Shown here: piece after piece, positions 19,871-32,808 of the stretch
Layout: the number at the start of each line of letters is the position of its first letter
Numbering within the stretch: the stretch's first letter is position 1
Assembly (NCBI RefSeq): GCF_945859705.1
Contig: NC_079135.1
Span: 30,491,679-30,555,678 of the forward strand
Reading direction: 5' to 3'
Length of the DNA stretch: 64,000 nt
DNA from: Episyrphus balteatus
Lineage: Eukaryota; Arthropoda; Insecta; Diptera; Syrphidae
The notes under the pieces: model-generated
The model's input: only the letters and a program-made list of their open reading frames with translations
What the model was told of the DNA's origin: nothing
Databases searched by the model: none
Made by a program: the position numbers and the translations under genes

Positions 19871-22800
19871 GTCTTACTGTTCACCTTTGCCTGTCTCATT
19901 GATCGCACCCCTTGCAAACAGTGAGACTGGAATTTTTTATTTTTGCATTATTTTTTTTTTTTGGTTATAAATTCATTTATCAACCGAAGAACTATTTTCA
20001 GTGGTCTTATCCTTAAATGAAGCCTCAAAAGTCCCTAGATAGTCCAGAAACCTACGCGCTCCGAACCTACCACAGTACGAAAACGAAAACTTTAAACGCA
20101 TTTATCTCGAAACGCGTTTTTTTCCGCGCCGTGCAACGTAACTCAAAAACAAAAGAAGCTATTGACTTGAAATAAAATGCAAATAACTCGTTAACTTATT
20201 GGCCATAGCATGAACCTAAAAGTTCAATATAATTTTTACAATAAATATTTTTTTCAACAATTTTTTTATAAAAAAAACATTGTGTTTTTTCGTTTTTTTG
20301 GTCTTTAATTTTTATTTTACATTTTTTTTTTACTAAATTTAAGTTCATGTTATGCGTATAAATATATTTGAAAAAAAATTCTTTTTTGATTATAAATAAT
20401 TTTCTGGACTTGGGTATTGCACTTCGCAAACTGAAGACGCCAACTTTAAAGAGCTGTAGAGCCGCCATTTTGTTTTTATTTTACATCAAAAAAATTGTAT
20501 CAATACTTCATAATGTCAATAATATCATATATTTTTCCAAATTTCAATAAATGCTTTCGGTTTTCCAAAAAAAAATTATTGAAAAAGCTGTCTTCCAGAG
20601 GGATTTCTCCCCTTAAACTGATTTCAAAGTTTGGTTAAGCTAGCTTGGTAACATTCTAAGATAAACCAACTTAAAAGAAAGGTGTCTCAATGGTTCACAC
20701 CTTTCCCCTACATACAGATAAAAATAAAATATCTATAACAAAATACAAAGGAAGTATTTAAAATAGTAGTAAAAATTACTGCGAAAATATTTAATTTTTA
20801 TTTATGATCCTAGATAATAATGGAATTGCAAACACAATGTAAAATTAAAGATTGGCTGCAAAAAAAGAGCCATACTGTTCTAGTATGGTGATTAGCTCAC
20901 CATCCATACCATTTATAACGCGTAGCGAAACTAAAAAATCTGAGATTTGATAAGGGGGAATCTGTAATAGGGGTAATTAACCAGATAACATAACAAAAGT
21001 TCTATTATTTTGACTGGTGTTGTTATAAAAACATGACCAAAACATTAATTTTAACTTGAGTGATTAGTCGCTTTTAAGTTCAATTGGTTTTATTTATTAG
21101 TTCCGCAATTAAACATTTCTTTTTTTTCAATATTGAAATTTTTTCATAGAAATAAATGTTGCGCATACGCTACAGTGACCGACCATTTGATAATCTCAGC
21201 AGGTGTTTAATATTCCCTGGATGTTTTACACAAAATTGAGAAATTTGTAACATACACAGACATATAAGAAGGAGAAGGTATAAAATTTAAGTTTAATATT
21301 GAGCTCGGAAGAAAAATAAAACTTTTCAAAAATGAACAGAATAAATTTCAAGAATTTTGACAAAATAGTTATTTTGAGAACAAAAATTATTCAGGCAAAA
21401 TTATTAAGAAAATGAACATGATTTTACGGCAAAATTGTTTCATGCATTTAATAAATATGTAAATCAATAAACAAAAACTTTCTTTATATTGTGTTATTTT
21501 GGCAATGTTATTTTAATTTAAAAATATGTTATTTTTCTTGGAAAATAAAAAAAGTTATTAATTTATAAAAAAAAAAATTAAGCCTCGCTTTGCTTTTATG
21601 ATTTTTTTAAAAACGTCTTTAAAAAGCTTCAACAAGATTCTAAAGCATTTGCTGAAGTTTTCTATACCTAAAAAAGATGAGTCGCTTATTCTTTTAATAA
21701 ACATAAGCACATTGTTCTTTTGTGAACTGTAATGTTTTGGATTTCGTTAAAGGAATGATATACAGTATTTTATTTACGGTATATTGTCCAAAACTGTGTT
21801 TTTTTTGTTCTTTTGGTTTTTGAATTTTGTTCAGGTATTTAATGTCTAACTACCAGCTTACCACTATCGCACAAGTTTAAACGATTTAGTAAGCCATTTT
21901 AGTAAGATACTATTTTTTTTTGTCAAATATGTGGGAGCAGGCGTACCTACTATCATAAGTCTCAATTGTGGTATTTTTTTTTACATTTATCGAAATATAA
22001 ATAAGTTATATGCAATTAAAGCTTAAAATATATTAACTTAGGCTTGAGTACCTAACCTATTACCTATTTGCGAAGCTAAAAAAACAAACGATTTTTTAAA
22101 GAATTAAGATAAAATCAGTAAATATAGGTACCTACATAAGTGAAAGTCTTTCATTTAACTCTAGATCTCATTAAAATAATATCAATTCATAAACTCAAAC
22201 AAAACAATATTATGCTCTGAGATGACAGTAATAGCTATCATTGGATTGCCCTTTGTCTACCATCCCAATAATCCTTCAGTCAGGACAATTTACATTTACA
22301 TATGAAATTCATTCCAGTTTATATCGTCTGTACACAGTTTTTTTTTTTGTATTCCTTTTAAAATCAATAAATGTTTCCTACCTAATAACAGCCATAGAAA
22401 AAAAATTACATGTTATCCTTTTCTATCTCGACAAACACTATATAGCCTTTTATATCTACCAGCCATGTTAATTGTCTTCTACGACGATGTAAACACTAGT
22501 GTTTCCTCAAAAAAAAAAAAAATAAATAAAAAAATCAATATCCGCCCTCATGAAGTCATGGATCGATAATAGAGAGAGTCGTCCCGAAACCAATATGTGT
22601 AGGTACATGTAGACACATAGCAAGTACAGAAAACTGATGCTGGACTGGATTGCTTTTTTTCTGAGTGCTATGTGTACTGGCGCTACTGGGTGCTTGCTCT
22701 GCTCAACCAACAACAACAACCCCCTTCAAAATTTCACCCATAATATCCCAACAAAACTACCATCATCAACCTCCCCCAAATCCAACCCCATAATTCCGGG

Positions 22801-25155
22801 TTCGATTACGATTCGCACCAAGAGACGTCTCCTTCGAGCATTCAATGCAACTCATTGCACGATTTGCTTCGCAATCGTTCGGAAGTGTTACTCAGAAGGT
22901 TGTTCTTTTTATCCAGTACAAACAATATTTTTTTTTTTGATGCTATTTTTAAGCGTTTCTAATAGTTATTTTTTTTTTAAACGGGAATAGAGAAATAAAA
23001 ATTACTTTGGTGGTTTTTAAGGACGATAGTGTCCATGTGTAAAAAAAACGATAAGAAACAAAACAAAAGAAGCGGTCTTATAAGTATGTAATTGAGTTTT
23101 TAGGGGTTGGCTTAAAGACCATAGTTGTCTAAGCAAAAGGCGGGAATTACTTTAATTTCTTTGTTTAGAACAATAAAAAAAAGAAAATTATTATCAAGTG
23201 AATATGTACAATATTTCTTCGCCACCATTAATATTGATTAAAATTTATCGATCGAATGAGTGAAAATCTATTTGGGACATACAAAAAAAAATAAAACACT
23301 TTTTATTCCACGGAGGTGTGTATTTTTGTAACATATGTGCAGACAAGTGAAGAACAAATTGAGTACAATTATTAGCAAACAAAGGTGAATAAAAATACAA
23401 TTTGGATTTATTTGTGAGATGACAGTGAGTACCTTCCTCCTACTTTGTATACTTTTATATGTGCTCCTACTCCACCTGTCGATGTACTTAGTTATAGTGT
23501 TACTTACAATTTTTTTTTCTCCATTGTTTGTTTGGGGGTCGATGATGGCCTCGCCTTTCTGAATGGATCCACTTTCAAGCAGTGTTGAACCGTAAATCTT
23601 TTATGATGTGGCTTTGTTTATAAAATATAGCTATAGGTATTCATTGAGAGCTTCATTAGGCACTTTGATTAGCTATGCCAATTTCGCGCGCGAAACTACT
23701 GTCGTAGCTGGAATCATAATAAATACGAGTATTTTCTAAACTATCATGGGATTTAGATGATGTGTATATTTTGAAAAAATAGCATAAATCCATAAATCCC
23801 AATGGAATTTAAAAAAAAAATATATAGGGGTTCCTTTTTGGCATCGCCTTTTATCATTTTGTGTATATTGACTCCCGTTGAGATGTTACTTTTATAGCTC
23901 ATATACCAACTATGAGACTTATTTTTTTGTTTGTGTTATTGATTTATCGATTTTGTTTGGTCCTTGAGAGTGTTTTCTGCTAAAAATGGGTTTGTTAACA
24001 GAGTGCATTTATATGGAGGTACAATAAATGAATATTGATTTAAGGGTGAATATACGCCATACATGTTGGGGTTGTAATTGTTAAATGTTTTTTAGAATTT
24101 TGTTTTCGTTCAAATGATTGAATTTCAATATTCTATGGGTGGTGTTGATTTCTGGAAAGTTATAGGTACTTTTTTTTTGTTTGTAGGTAGGTAATTGTTT
24201 CCAAACTTACTGACAAAAACTGAATGGCGGTCATTATTTGTAATCAAAAAAAAAGTTTAAAACTTTAAGCAAATTAGAGCTAGGTACACAGACAAACATA
24301 AGGCACATAGATCAAGATGATGCTCTTCTTAAATTTATTTACTTAAAATAATTTATTTACTTAAAAAATCAAAATTAATGGAATCCTTATTATTAAATTC
24401 TGCTAAAATCAAAGTGAATTTCATTCATTGTAACAAAGAATTTCCTTCTATCTGCTTAGAATTAAATGATTTCTTATTAATTTTATGTGCAATCTAATTG
24501 AAATTAAAAGATTAAACAAAATTAAAAGGTACTCCGTACTCGTATATGCCTTTTTAAGGTGCAAGGAATTAAGAAGGTTTGTCCACTTATTTTAAGACGG
24601 CAGTCTTCATGGCCAAAAAATACATACATGCAAAAAAATTCTTAACTTAATTTATGTAGATTCCATTTGTTTTAGCATGTCTTTTTTCTCCGTGTAGATC
24701 AGCAAAGTAGGATTTAATAAGTTTTGCAGGTCCTGCGGTCAACCAATGTAGATTGTTGTAAAACAAAAAATATAATAAAGCATAAATTGTTCAAGGAACT
24801 TGCAAAGAATTTGTTTTCCAAGTTATTGAACCAAAGACAACGTTTATTTAGTTATCAGATCTGAAAGCTATGTGCTAGTTAAAAGAAAGTGAGAGAGAGC
24901 AGAGCACCATGCGACCAATTATTTAAAATTCGAAAATTTATAAACTGGATCAAACAATATTATAAGCTCTACAAATCAAATGTTAAAATGGTTGACAGGG
25001 TTAAACTGATACACCTTGTTAATGTAACCTTATTTTTAAAAACAAAAACAATTTACATTTATTAAGTCTTAGAAATCATTTCCTGCATCTTTCGACTTTG
25101 TTGACTTTCATTTTTTTTATAATTTTTGGATTTAGAAAAAAAATTGATTTTTTTT
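19871..25155. other. Gene-poor DNA upstream of the BTB gene
   Basis: Mostly AT-rich, with homopolymer runs and no convincing protein-coding exon. The exception is the patch at 22540-22960 listed separately. It may be a long 5' intron of the BTB gene or true intergenic DNA; I cannot tell. Confidence 0.4.
22540..22960 (+). other. GC-richer patch, possible 5' exon/promoter or small ORF
   Basis: A plus-strand frame of 117 codons from 22637 includes Asn- and Pro/Ser-rich stretches (TNNNNPLQN, PSSTSPKSNPIIPG). Base composition here is well above the surroundings, unlike the nearby repeats. CAA/CAG-type runs and a CATTCAATGC initiator-like site suggest an untranslated first exon or promoter. A plausible target is the BTB gene 4.3 kb downstream, whose coding start follows a 3' splice site (ttttacag at about 27192), implying an upstream non-coding exon. 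Protein coding is unproven. Confidence 0.3.
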
Positions 25156-25159
25156 TTAA

Positions 25160-25833
25160 AGGAGAATGGGCATATTGGACGTTGAGCGGCCAGTAATGAA
25201 ATTGGTATCAAATGAAAGAACTATAACTTAGGAAAAATTTTTACTATGGCCGTTTCGTTGTATTGCATTTGGAATGGAAGATATTGCAATATTAGTGTTG
25301 TTAATGCATCGAGCAATATGCGAAGGGCAAATTGAATTACTATTTTAATTAAATTATGAAATATGATTTTATGTCATTTTTTCTATGATTTAAAACCTCA
25401 ATCTTGAATATCCGACCAATGGAACTCAAAATATAAGCTTTTTAGTCCAACCACTTCAAGATTTTGTTTTTGAGTTTTCAAAAGGAAAAAACAAATAAAA
25501 AATTGAGAAAAAAGTCTTAAATAGACTCGAAATTGATGTTTTAAAAAGCCAATATTTTGGGTTCTATTGGTTGGATATCCAAAATAAAGGTCTTCAGGCT
25601 CAGGGAAAATGACAGATTATCATATCTTGCACTTAAAATACACATTCAATTTTAAACATTGAGACAATTTGCATTAACTTTTAAATGCAAAAACGCATTT
25701 TATCGGTTTGTGAAGAACGTTAGAAGGATACAACTTCTGCACAATGTATGTAAGACTTAACTACATAAAAAAGTAACAAAATCGTTCTTGGACGCGGAAC
25801 GTCCAAGTTCCATACAAAATTGCCCATTCTCCT
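25160..25833. mobile_element. TTAA-flanked MITE (AGGAGAATGGGCA ends)
   Basis: The inverted ends AGGAGAATGGGCA and TGCCCATTCTCCT are each bordered by TTAA (25156-25159, 25834-25837), the target duplication of piggyBac-type elements. The 674-bp interior has a second, inner inverted match (TTGGACGTTG against AACGTCCAAG) and no long ORF. Classical piggyBac ends begin CCC, so the superfamily is inferred from TTAA only. Confidence 0.55.
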
Positions 25834-26264
25834 TTAAACTAATATTTACTAGATTTGTACATAAACTGTTTTAGAAATTTAAGCAACTTGAACTCTCTTA
25901 TCGACTTTTATGCTGCACGGAAGTCGACTATGAGAATTGCGACTTTAGCAACTTGTGATTTACCTTCACAATAGTCGACCTATGTACACCGAAAACCTTT
26001 GTTGCACTGCAACTTGTGAAAAGTCGACATTACGCCCTCAATTGGGTTTTTAGCCGAGAGTATATTTTTGTCGCCTTTGAGTTGAAAAGATAAATTATTG
26101 AACATAATTTAATTCATGCAAAAACAAAATTTCAAAAAAAATCATAGACCCATTTTCATAAAATTGATTTAAATTTTTTTAATATTTTTAAAAAAATCTA
26201 AAAAATGAGTTTTTTTTTAGGTAATATTGCTACTATTCGTTAAATTCGCTTGAGTCATAAAAGA

Positions 26265-26650
26265 GAAAGTTAAAAATAAAATTAAAAACGGTTCTAAAAA
26301 GGAACCGTTAATAAGTGGTTCAATTTCTTTTTATTTCAAAAGTAGAACCTTATTTGCCAAGCCCACAGATTTTTAATCAAAATCGTTCGAGCCATTTTTG
26401 CAATTTGTTATATGGCATACCGCATACACCATTAATTTTGGTCTTAAAATAAAAATTTGAAGTTCTTTTATACATAAATCTCCCAAAAAACTCATAACTA
26501 TACTAATATAATAATTTTGAACTTAATCGATTCAGTGGTTTGGTCTGTACCTTAAGATATATAAAGACAGACTGACAGAATTGCGGAACCCACTCTTTTT
26601 CTCATTCTCTATCATCGTACCTACCATCGTACCTTCCAATATATTGCTAC
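26265..26650 (-). mobile_element. Helentron/DINE-1-like repeat, minus-strand copy (copy 3)
   Basis: The minus strand shows TACGATGATAGAGAATGAGA, then GGGTTCCGCAATTCTGTCAG, and an AT-rich body with AACGGTTC motifs. The GTCT run is reduced to two or three units. The 3' hairpin is not seen, so it is truncated. Confidence 0.55.
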
Positions 26651-26694
26651 TAAAAATTGACCTTTAAAAACAAATAATATTGGTCACACTGGAT

Positions 26695-26812
26695 TATATT
26701 TGAAGTTGCCATTAAGAATGAAAAGTTTGTCAAATCGCATACAAATTTTAAAATTTCCCGATTTAAATAGCGACCTTAAATTTGATGCAGTTTGAATAAA
26801 TTAGGCCAAAAA
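26695..26812. mobile_element. MITE, GGYCCAATTTATTCAC family, diverged copy
   Basis: On the minus strand it reads GGCCTAATTTATTCAAACTG, then AAATTTGTATGCGATTTGAC, matching the 18462-18597 element in opposite orientation. The other terminus is shortened (GGTCACACTGG). Confidence 0.55.
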
Positions 26813-27232
26813 CTGTTTATTAAATTTGTTCTCATAGTTAAATTTAGTTGATTTGATTGTAAGGCTCGTCACATGCATTTTTAAGTTCATGCATACATTT
26901 TTATGTAGGTTGTATGTAGAACTTTTACATATTATTGAAAAATTAAAGGGTTCATAATAGTTTTTTGTATGGATAGCAATAAATAATAAAACCAGATAAC
27001 CTTTGCTCATCATTCATTGACCTTTCATGATCAGTTCCATACTAAATTTTAAATGTTTTCTACTGGCGCCCAACGCAAGATTTTCACATGAATTGTGTAT
27101 AAGTTAGTTAGGTATTATTTTTTTTTATCGTTTAATACAAATAAATGTACCTACAATTTGCTAAACTCTTAAATTTCTATTTTTTTTTACAGATTTTGAT
27201 TGCTTTTGTTCTAAAATAAAATATATACTACC

Positions 27233-29211
27233 ATGACAGTTGAAAACTATCACTTGAAATGGGATTCCCACTTGACTCATTTAAACAGCGCAATATCAAC
27301 CTTATTCAGGTAAAAACCACTTCATTAATAATATATTTTTATCTTTATTCAATTAAATATTTTCTCTGTATAATTTCAGAAACGAAAGATTTGCCGATGT
27401 CCTTCTATACAGCAGTAGCCCAGAACCTGGAGTTCCAAAAATTGGTATATCAGCGCACAAGTTTATACTAAGCTCTTCTAGCCAGGTATAGTACAAATAG
27501 AGACTATACAAAGTTCCAGCTTTTAATGATTAAACCATCATTTAATTTGTATAGTTCTTCGCTACAATTTTTGACTCAACTTTACCATCGTCAACGTCTA
27601 ATGGAATTTTTCACATTGTTCTTCCACCTGACTTAACACAACGCACCATACAAATTTTAGTTCAGTACATGTACAGCGGTGAAGCAACTGTACCCAATGA
27701 AGTACTCAGTGAAGTCCTTCGCGGAGGAGAGTTATTGAAAATTCGAGGCCTCTGTCGTGCCCCACCAAGTAGCAATTCTGAGCTCAACAACTGTGACTAT
27801 TCGAAACCTAATCATGGAGAAGCGAATACTCGTTTTGCTAACGAACTTCGAGGCTTAGGTGCATCAGTGCTTCCAGAAGAAAGTCCTGTCATAGTGAAAT
27901 CACCAAAACCACCGCATATAGGTCTTCTACGAGTTGTAAATTCCAGTTCATTAGGTGGGCGAATATCAGTGAACAAAGATGTTGCCATCGATCCAGAACC
28001 AGGTGAGTCAAACTATTCATATCCACCCGAGATCAATCCACGTGTATCGTGTCGAGAAAGTGGTTGCACCGGATGTACCGAACCTTCAGATATAGAAAGC
28101 CCAATGGAATTGGCTCCAGCACCAAAGCTTACAATGCGAACAGATTTGCATAATAGTCAGTCGATCGAAGAAAAATCCACAGTTCCGCATAGTCAACCCT
28201 TCCGTAGAATAAGTTTACCCATTGATCCGCTATCAACTTCAGAAGAACCTCTAAACTGTTGTCATATAAAAGAGGAGCCATCCGATTCGTGGCATGCTCC
28301 ATCGATTGGTGGCGATGTTTCTCCATTACCCGTGGGCATTCCTAAAATCGTTCTCAAATTAAAAATGCCACGTCCAGCGCCGATAAAACTCGAAGCTCCA
28401 GGAAGTGGCGACGAAGAATGCAGTCAGCCGCCATTAGACAATATTGACCACTTGCCCTATACTCGATTAGCCTGTGACGTTTGCAAGACATCATTTGACG
28501 AACCTAAAGCGTGGGTACGGCACATGGAAAGTCATATGGAAAAACCCGAACCCGACAAGGATTCAGATAATTCTTCCAGTGCGTTCAATCGGTCGACTTC
28601 CAAGACGGTTTATGTGCCAAAGAAACGAAGACGTATTTCGGTAAATATATAAAATTTAAGCTCTATTGTTAAGACCTTTAAAAATGAATATATTCTAGCC
28701 TCAACATTTATCTGGAGACCATGTTACACTTATTTGCGATCTCTGCACAATGTAATTTGAGTTTAATTTGATTTACAATGGAGTGTTATATAATACTAAT
28801 TTTTCAAAAAAATATCCTTATAGGTCTTTTACAACACCGGCTGAATGGGTTCGTCACACAAACACTCAACACACAGAATCCGAATTAGCCTTATTCAATA
28901 ATCAACGCAACGCAGTCCAACAGAAGCCAACATCAGAAGCCGAGGTAGTGAGGTACAGTCGAAGACACCATCATACTAGTGGGCTATTCAAAGCGTGAGT
29001 TCAGTCAAAAAATGCCGGAGATAGTATTTGTAGTCACGACTCATTGTCAGTTTATCCTAGATCAGTCAGAAGTTTTCATCGTAAGACTTTAATCAATCAA
29101 GCCATGCGAACTTCTCCGGCAAGAGGTCTAGATAAGATCTGTGATATATGCACGAAAAGATTTCCAACGACAGATCTTATGATAGATCATAAAAAAACAC
29201 ATCACAATTGA
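27233..29211 (+). CDS. BTB/POZ protein with three C2H2 zinc fingers
   Basis: Probable sequence-specific nuclear regulator; its target is unknown. Exons 27233-27309, 27380-27485, 27555-28640, 28699-28751, 28824-28994, 29061-29211; 1644 bp, 547 residues, all junctions in frame. The start MTVENYHLKWDSHLTHLNSA and RFADVLLYSS, HKFILSSSSQFF, LVQYMYSGE form an insect TTK-type BTB dimerisation domain (about 1-120). A disordered middle holds IKEEPSD (about 299-305), a likely SUMO site. Zinc fingers lie at about 368-388 (CDVCKTSF), 436-456 (CDLCTMSF, split by an intron) and 525-546 (CDICTKRF), with a basic KKRRR stretch at about 418-422. The fifth exon appears to reach a TGA at 28995, but the strong donor gtgagt there restores frame to the third finger. 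The best guess is the Drosophila gene CG6765 or a relative, from memory only. A 5' UTR intron ends just upstream of the start exon. Confidence 0.85.
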
Positions 29212-30187
29212 GGAAGGGATGATTTACATAAATTTTGATTTTTTTTTGAAAATTTCGCTCGCAAGTGCAAGCTATAATAAAATTGTTTAATGCACAAAAT
29301 TGTAATTTTTGGAGTGATCAACGAATCGTTTGCTTACATATATAATAAATACAAACAAAATTTGAAATGAAGTATAGACAAGAATAATTTGTGTATAACT
29401 GTAACTATACTTGAAGCGAGGATTATTTATATATACATACTTGTACATAATTTACACTATGAACTTTTTTCAAATTCCATTTAAAAGTTATTTTTATCTT
29501 AAAATTATTAAAAAAAATTAAAACTATTTAAAAATTTGAATTTTGTTTTTTTTTATTCAAGGGATGGAAAAAAAAATAGGGTTGCCAATTTTAAAATGGC
29601 AAAATTTATGTAGTAACCCTAACCTCAAAAAACAACAAAAAACAACTTTCAAATTTGGAGAGAGAATTTTGGAAGGGTTTTTTTTTAGCATTATAGTAGA
29701 GTATCCGCTCGTTTTTTGCATTATTTTTTCAATTATTTTTTATTTTTTTTTTTTTTTTATTGTTTTGGCCTTGTACACAGATCGCGCTTAATTTAAGCTG
29801 ATATTTATAGAGATCGGCTAACTTTTATAAAGAATTTTGTATGGGAACTAAAATTTAGCTTGATCTGAGTAATTGGCTTAACGCTTTAAATAAAAGTGAA
29901 CATACCAACTAAAGATCTAAAAAAGAATACGTAGTACAGAAGGTTTGCATTTTTTGTTTATATTTTTATATTTTTTATTTGTGTTGTATTTTTCGACTGT
30001 TCACTGTGGTGTATGCGTAACTTTTATGTCTGCATACACGAATTTTGTCAAATCAAATGTCTCGCCGATAGTCTAGAAGCACAGTCAGTTTTGGTAGATG
30101 GATCTTTATGATATTAAGTTCCCAAAAAGTCAAATGGTGGTGCAAAAAGACCGTCAAATCAAAGCGGAGCGCATATTTTTTTAAGCT
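29212..30187. other. BTB gene 3' flank and intergenic DNA
   Basis: Several AATAAA-like signals (for example about 29,341) follow the BTB stop. A diverged fold-back element is at 29768-29881. Otherwise AT-rich and unremarkable. Confidence 0.45.
29768..29881. mobile_element. Fold-back MITE, AGCCTGGTACGCAGCTCGCG family, diverged copy
   Basis: GGCCTTGTACACAGATCGCG at the left and AAATTTAGCTTGATCTGAGT near the right match the arms of the 41585-41735 element, with many changes. Shares the TTTTGTATGGGA internal block. Confidence 0.5.
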
Positions 30188-30514
30188 GGGGCCCTATTTT
30201 ATAAAACGATAATCGTTAAAACTACTTCGTTCTCGTTGAAATGCGACTACGTATTACGATAATCGTTTTACTTCAACGATACTCGTTAATCTTTACGACT
30301 GCCTTTTACCTATCGTTTAACTTTCGTTTTCGTTAAGCTGTCATATTATTCTTCCATATGCTGGTAGAATGGATGTGAGCCTCAAAAAAACTATTTTTTT
30401 CGGTTGAGTTTGGCCAAACGACTTTATCGTTTTACATAATCGCTCTTTGTCGTGACTATCGTTTACTTCAGTATCGTTGACTTGCCGCTCGTTTCTTATT
30501 TCGTAATAGACCCC
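30188..30514. mobile_element. MITE, ACGATAATCG-rich family, copy 1
   Basis: Ends GGGGCCCTATTTTATAAAAC and TTTCGTAATAGACCCC are loosely inverted. The interior is rich in ACGATAATCGTT-type palindromes and CGTTTTAC/ACGATACTCG blocks. A second copy lies at 36149-36444, and a third is split by the minisatellite at 33541-34370. No ORF. Confidence 0.6.
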
Positions 30515-30930
30515 CTGAATGGACAGTTGGTTTGACATTTAGAGCTATCAAATTACATCGATTACATTTTTAGGGCCAAAGAATAATAAATATGTAGTAT
30601 AATTACATAAAATTTTCTCCCACTGACATGCTCAATTGAAAAAAAGTCATCGACATATCAAATTTTATAAAAATAACATCTGATTATTTTTGGTTTCATC
30701 AAAACCAACTTTTTTTGCTTTCTACTTAATAAATTTTAAATTTTGAAAATTAAATTTATACAAATGTTTAAAACTTAAAAACATTCAGTCTAAACGAAAT
30801 TTAGTTTGAGAAGGAATAATGCAGATTATATAAGTTACTACTTTTTATTTCCTGAAAATATTGCTTAAAAATACAATAAAATTATGGTGTATTGTGTCCG
30901 TGCATAGGAGTCTCAAATTGGTTTTCCTTT

Positions 30931-32705
30931 CTACTGCTTCAACAACATATCATTGTCAGGGTTGCCATCTGCTTTAGATTTGGCATACTTAGCATGAGTT
31001 TCTCCATCCAACATAAAATCTTTCACAGCTGGAACTTCCTTCATTGATTCAATCCATTTAGCCTAAAAATTTAGTTTAATTATTGAAAATTCAAACTTTA
31101 ACAATAATTATTTTTTTACTTACGAAATTCTTAAGTTTTCCATAGTTCACATCGTTTGATTCACCATATAAGTACTTAATCATTGCCATACGTTCGATCC
31201 ATGGCCAAATCATAAAGTCCACCCAACCAGGTTTATCACCTGCAAAGAATGGTGTATTGCGACTCTCAAGTTCTTTGTCATAAACTTCAAGTGCTTTTTC
31301 AGTATCTTCAATGCATCCAGGTGCTTTCTCAGGTCCTAACATATATACTTTATATAGGGCTGCTCCCACAGGGCCAAATTTCTCCATCAAATTTTTTTCG
31401 TAGTACTTTTTCAGAGGATCACGAGAGAGTACAGGATTTTGAGGATATTTATCATCCAAATATTCACAAATTGCCATTGAATCCAAAATAGCAGGACAAC
31501 CATCTTCATTAGGCAATTCGAGAGCAGGAATTTTACCTAATGGACTTCTTTCAAAAAGCCATTCAGGCTTATTGAGAAGATCACAGTAAATTGTATGGTA
31601 TGGAATTTCTTTGGTATCAAGAACCAAATGAACACGATGCCCGTATGGACACCAACGTCCTGAGATCAAACGTAAGAGTTTATCACCTTCCGGAACTGTT
31701 GGGAATGGAGTTCCTGTTCAAAAGAAATTAATATAAAAATTAATTATTGTCGATGATTGGTTTGTTAAATGCTAGTTCTGGAAGCTTCATTGACAAAATC
31801 AAAATACTTCTGGAAAACATACGCCTTTTTCCTGTAGTTCAATAATGTGCATTTTTTCAAACCTTTAATAGTTTTTTAGAAAATGTAATACATATCATTT
31901 AATAATTTGAAAATACATACTGTCATTAAAAAAGCAAGTCATTCATCAATTATTATCTTTGAAATCTATTTCGATAACATTTTTTAAACTTTGATTATGA
32001 TTATGAAATAGAATAACAAAAACGGTTTCTTATCAAATAAATAAAATCAAAGATTGAGAATTTTTTAAAACAAAGAACTTATATTTTCATTAAAATTGAT
32101 AATTTTTTGTTTTAGATTTTATTTATTTATAGATACATATTTTATCTTCCATTCTTCAAATCAGTATGCAGAAATCTTATATTTCATTTGTACCATATCA
32201 GTTCACACTCCCTTATATCCGTCTATAAATTTATATTTTCTATAAGAATTCCCCCAGATTAAGATTGATTTAATCAACGTAAACAAAATTATCATTTCAT
32301 GAAATTTACGGGTATTTTCGATACCCTAATAAGCACTTTACGTCATTATTTTTTACTTTTCAGTATTGATAAAAGGCAAAGTATAACCAGGTAACGCCTA
32401 TAATAAACTTAAAAGTGTAAAACTTTTGTTTCTTCTACTGATTATTTCTTGTAAGACCATTTTAACATTTTTTTTGATATCAAAATGTCTCTTATAAGCG
32501 ACGTCAGTTATATTATCTATTAATAGTTTAATCATATTCACAAAAATGTATCCTATCACTTTTAATATAAAAAAAAAATTATCTATTGAATAAAAATCAA
32601 CTTTTTGAATTTTAATAAATTTTTTTTATGCATCCTTCAAGTTCTTTACATTTCAAAGTCACTTAAAATTTATTTACCTTTTCCTAAATGTCTTCCAGTA
32701 TCCAT
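30931..32705 (-). CDS. GstO: Omega-class glutathione S-transferase, gene 1
   Basis: Omega GSTs use a cysteine for thiol transfer and dehydroascorbate reduction; in Drosophila some make eye pigment precursors. Minus-strand exons: 32705-32678, 31713-31124, 31062-30931; 249 residues, normal for the class. The N-terminus MDTGRHLGKG leads into the thioredoxin fold with the active site WCPYGHR (Cys at about 31). KIPALELPN (cis-Pro region) and the glutathione-contact DSMAICEYLDDKYP follow, then the helical C-terminal domain with FMIWPWIER. The first exon is only 28 bp, and its start is supported by a TATA/initiator pair upstream. A second near-identical first exon lies 2.7 kb further upstream at 35346-35373. 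The tail ends MLLKQ. Introns 1 and 2 are 964 and 61 bp. Confidence 0.93.
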
Positions 32706-32773
32706 AATTATTAAGTCCTATTTTTTTTATGTACACGAGGCACTTGTTGTACTTGAATTAATTTGATAGTTAT

Positions 32774-32808
32774 ACTGAATAAAAAATTTGGGTGTTTAAA
32801 CTTTTATA
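32774..32808 (-). promoter_or_regulatory. Core promoter of GstO gene 1 (proximal)
   Basis: On the minus strand, TATAAAAG starts at 32808 and an initiator TCAGT places +1 at 32776, 32 bp downstream. This is ideal spacing and leaves a leader of about 70 bp before the start codon at 32705. The block GTATAAAAGTTTAAACACCC and an upstream GCTTTAAGCTT palindrome are duplicated at 35459-35530. Confidence 0.7.

Noticed and set aside
22795..22870. tRNA-like B box (GGTTCGATTAC)
   Set aside because: No matching A box or cloverleaf arms could be drawn around it.
28995..29060. BTB protein ending at the TGA after LFKA (28995)
   Set aside because: A strong gtgagt donor overlaps the stop. The next acceptor (tatcctag) restores the frame into a third C2H2 finger ending at 29211.
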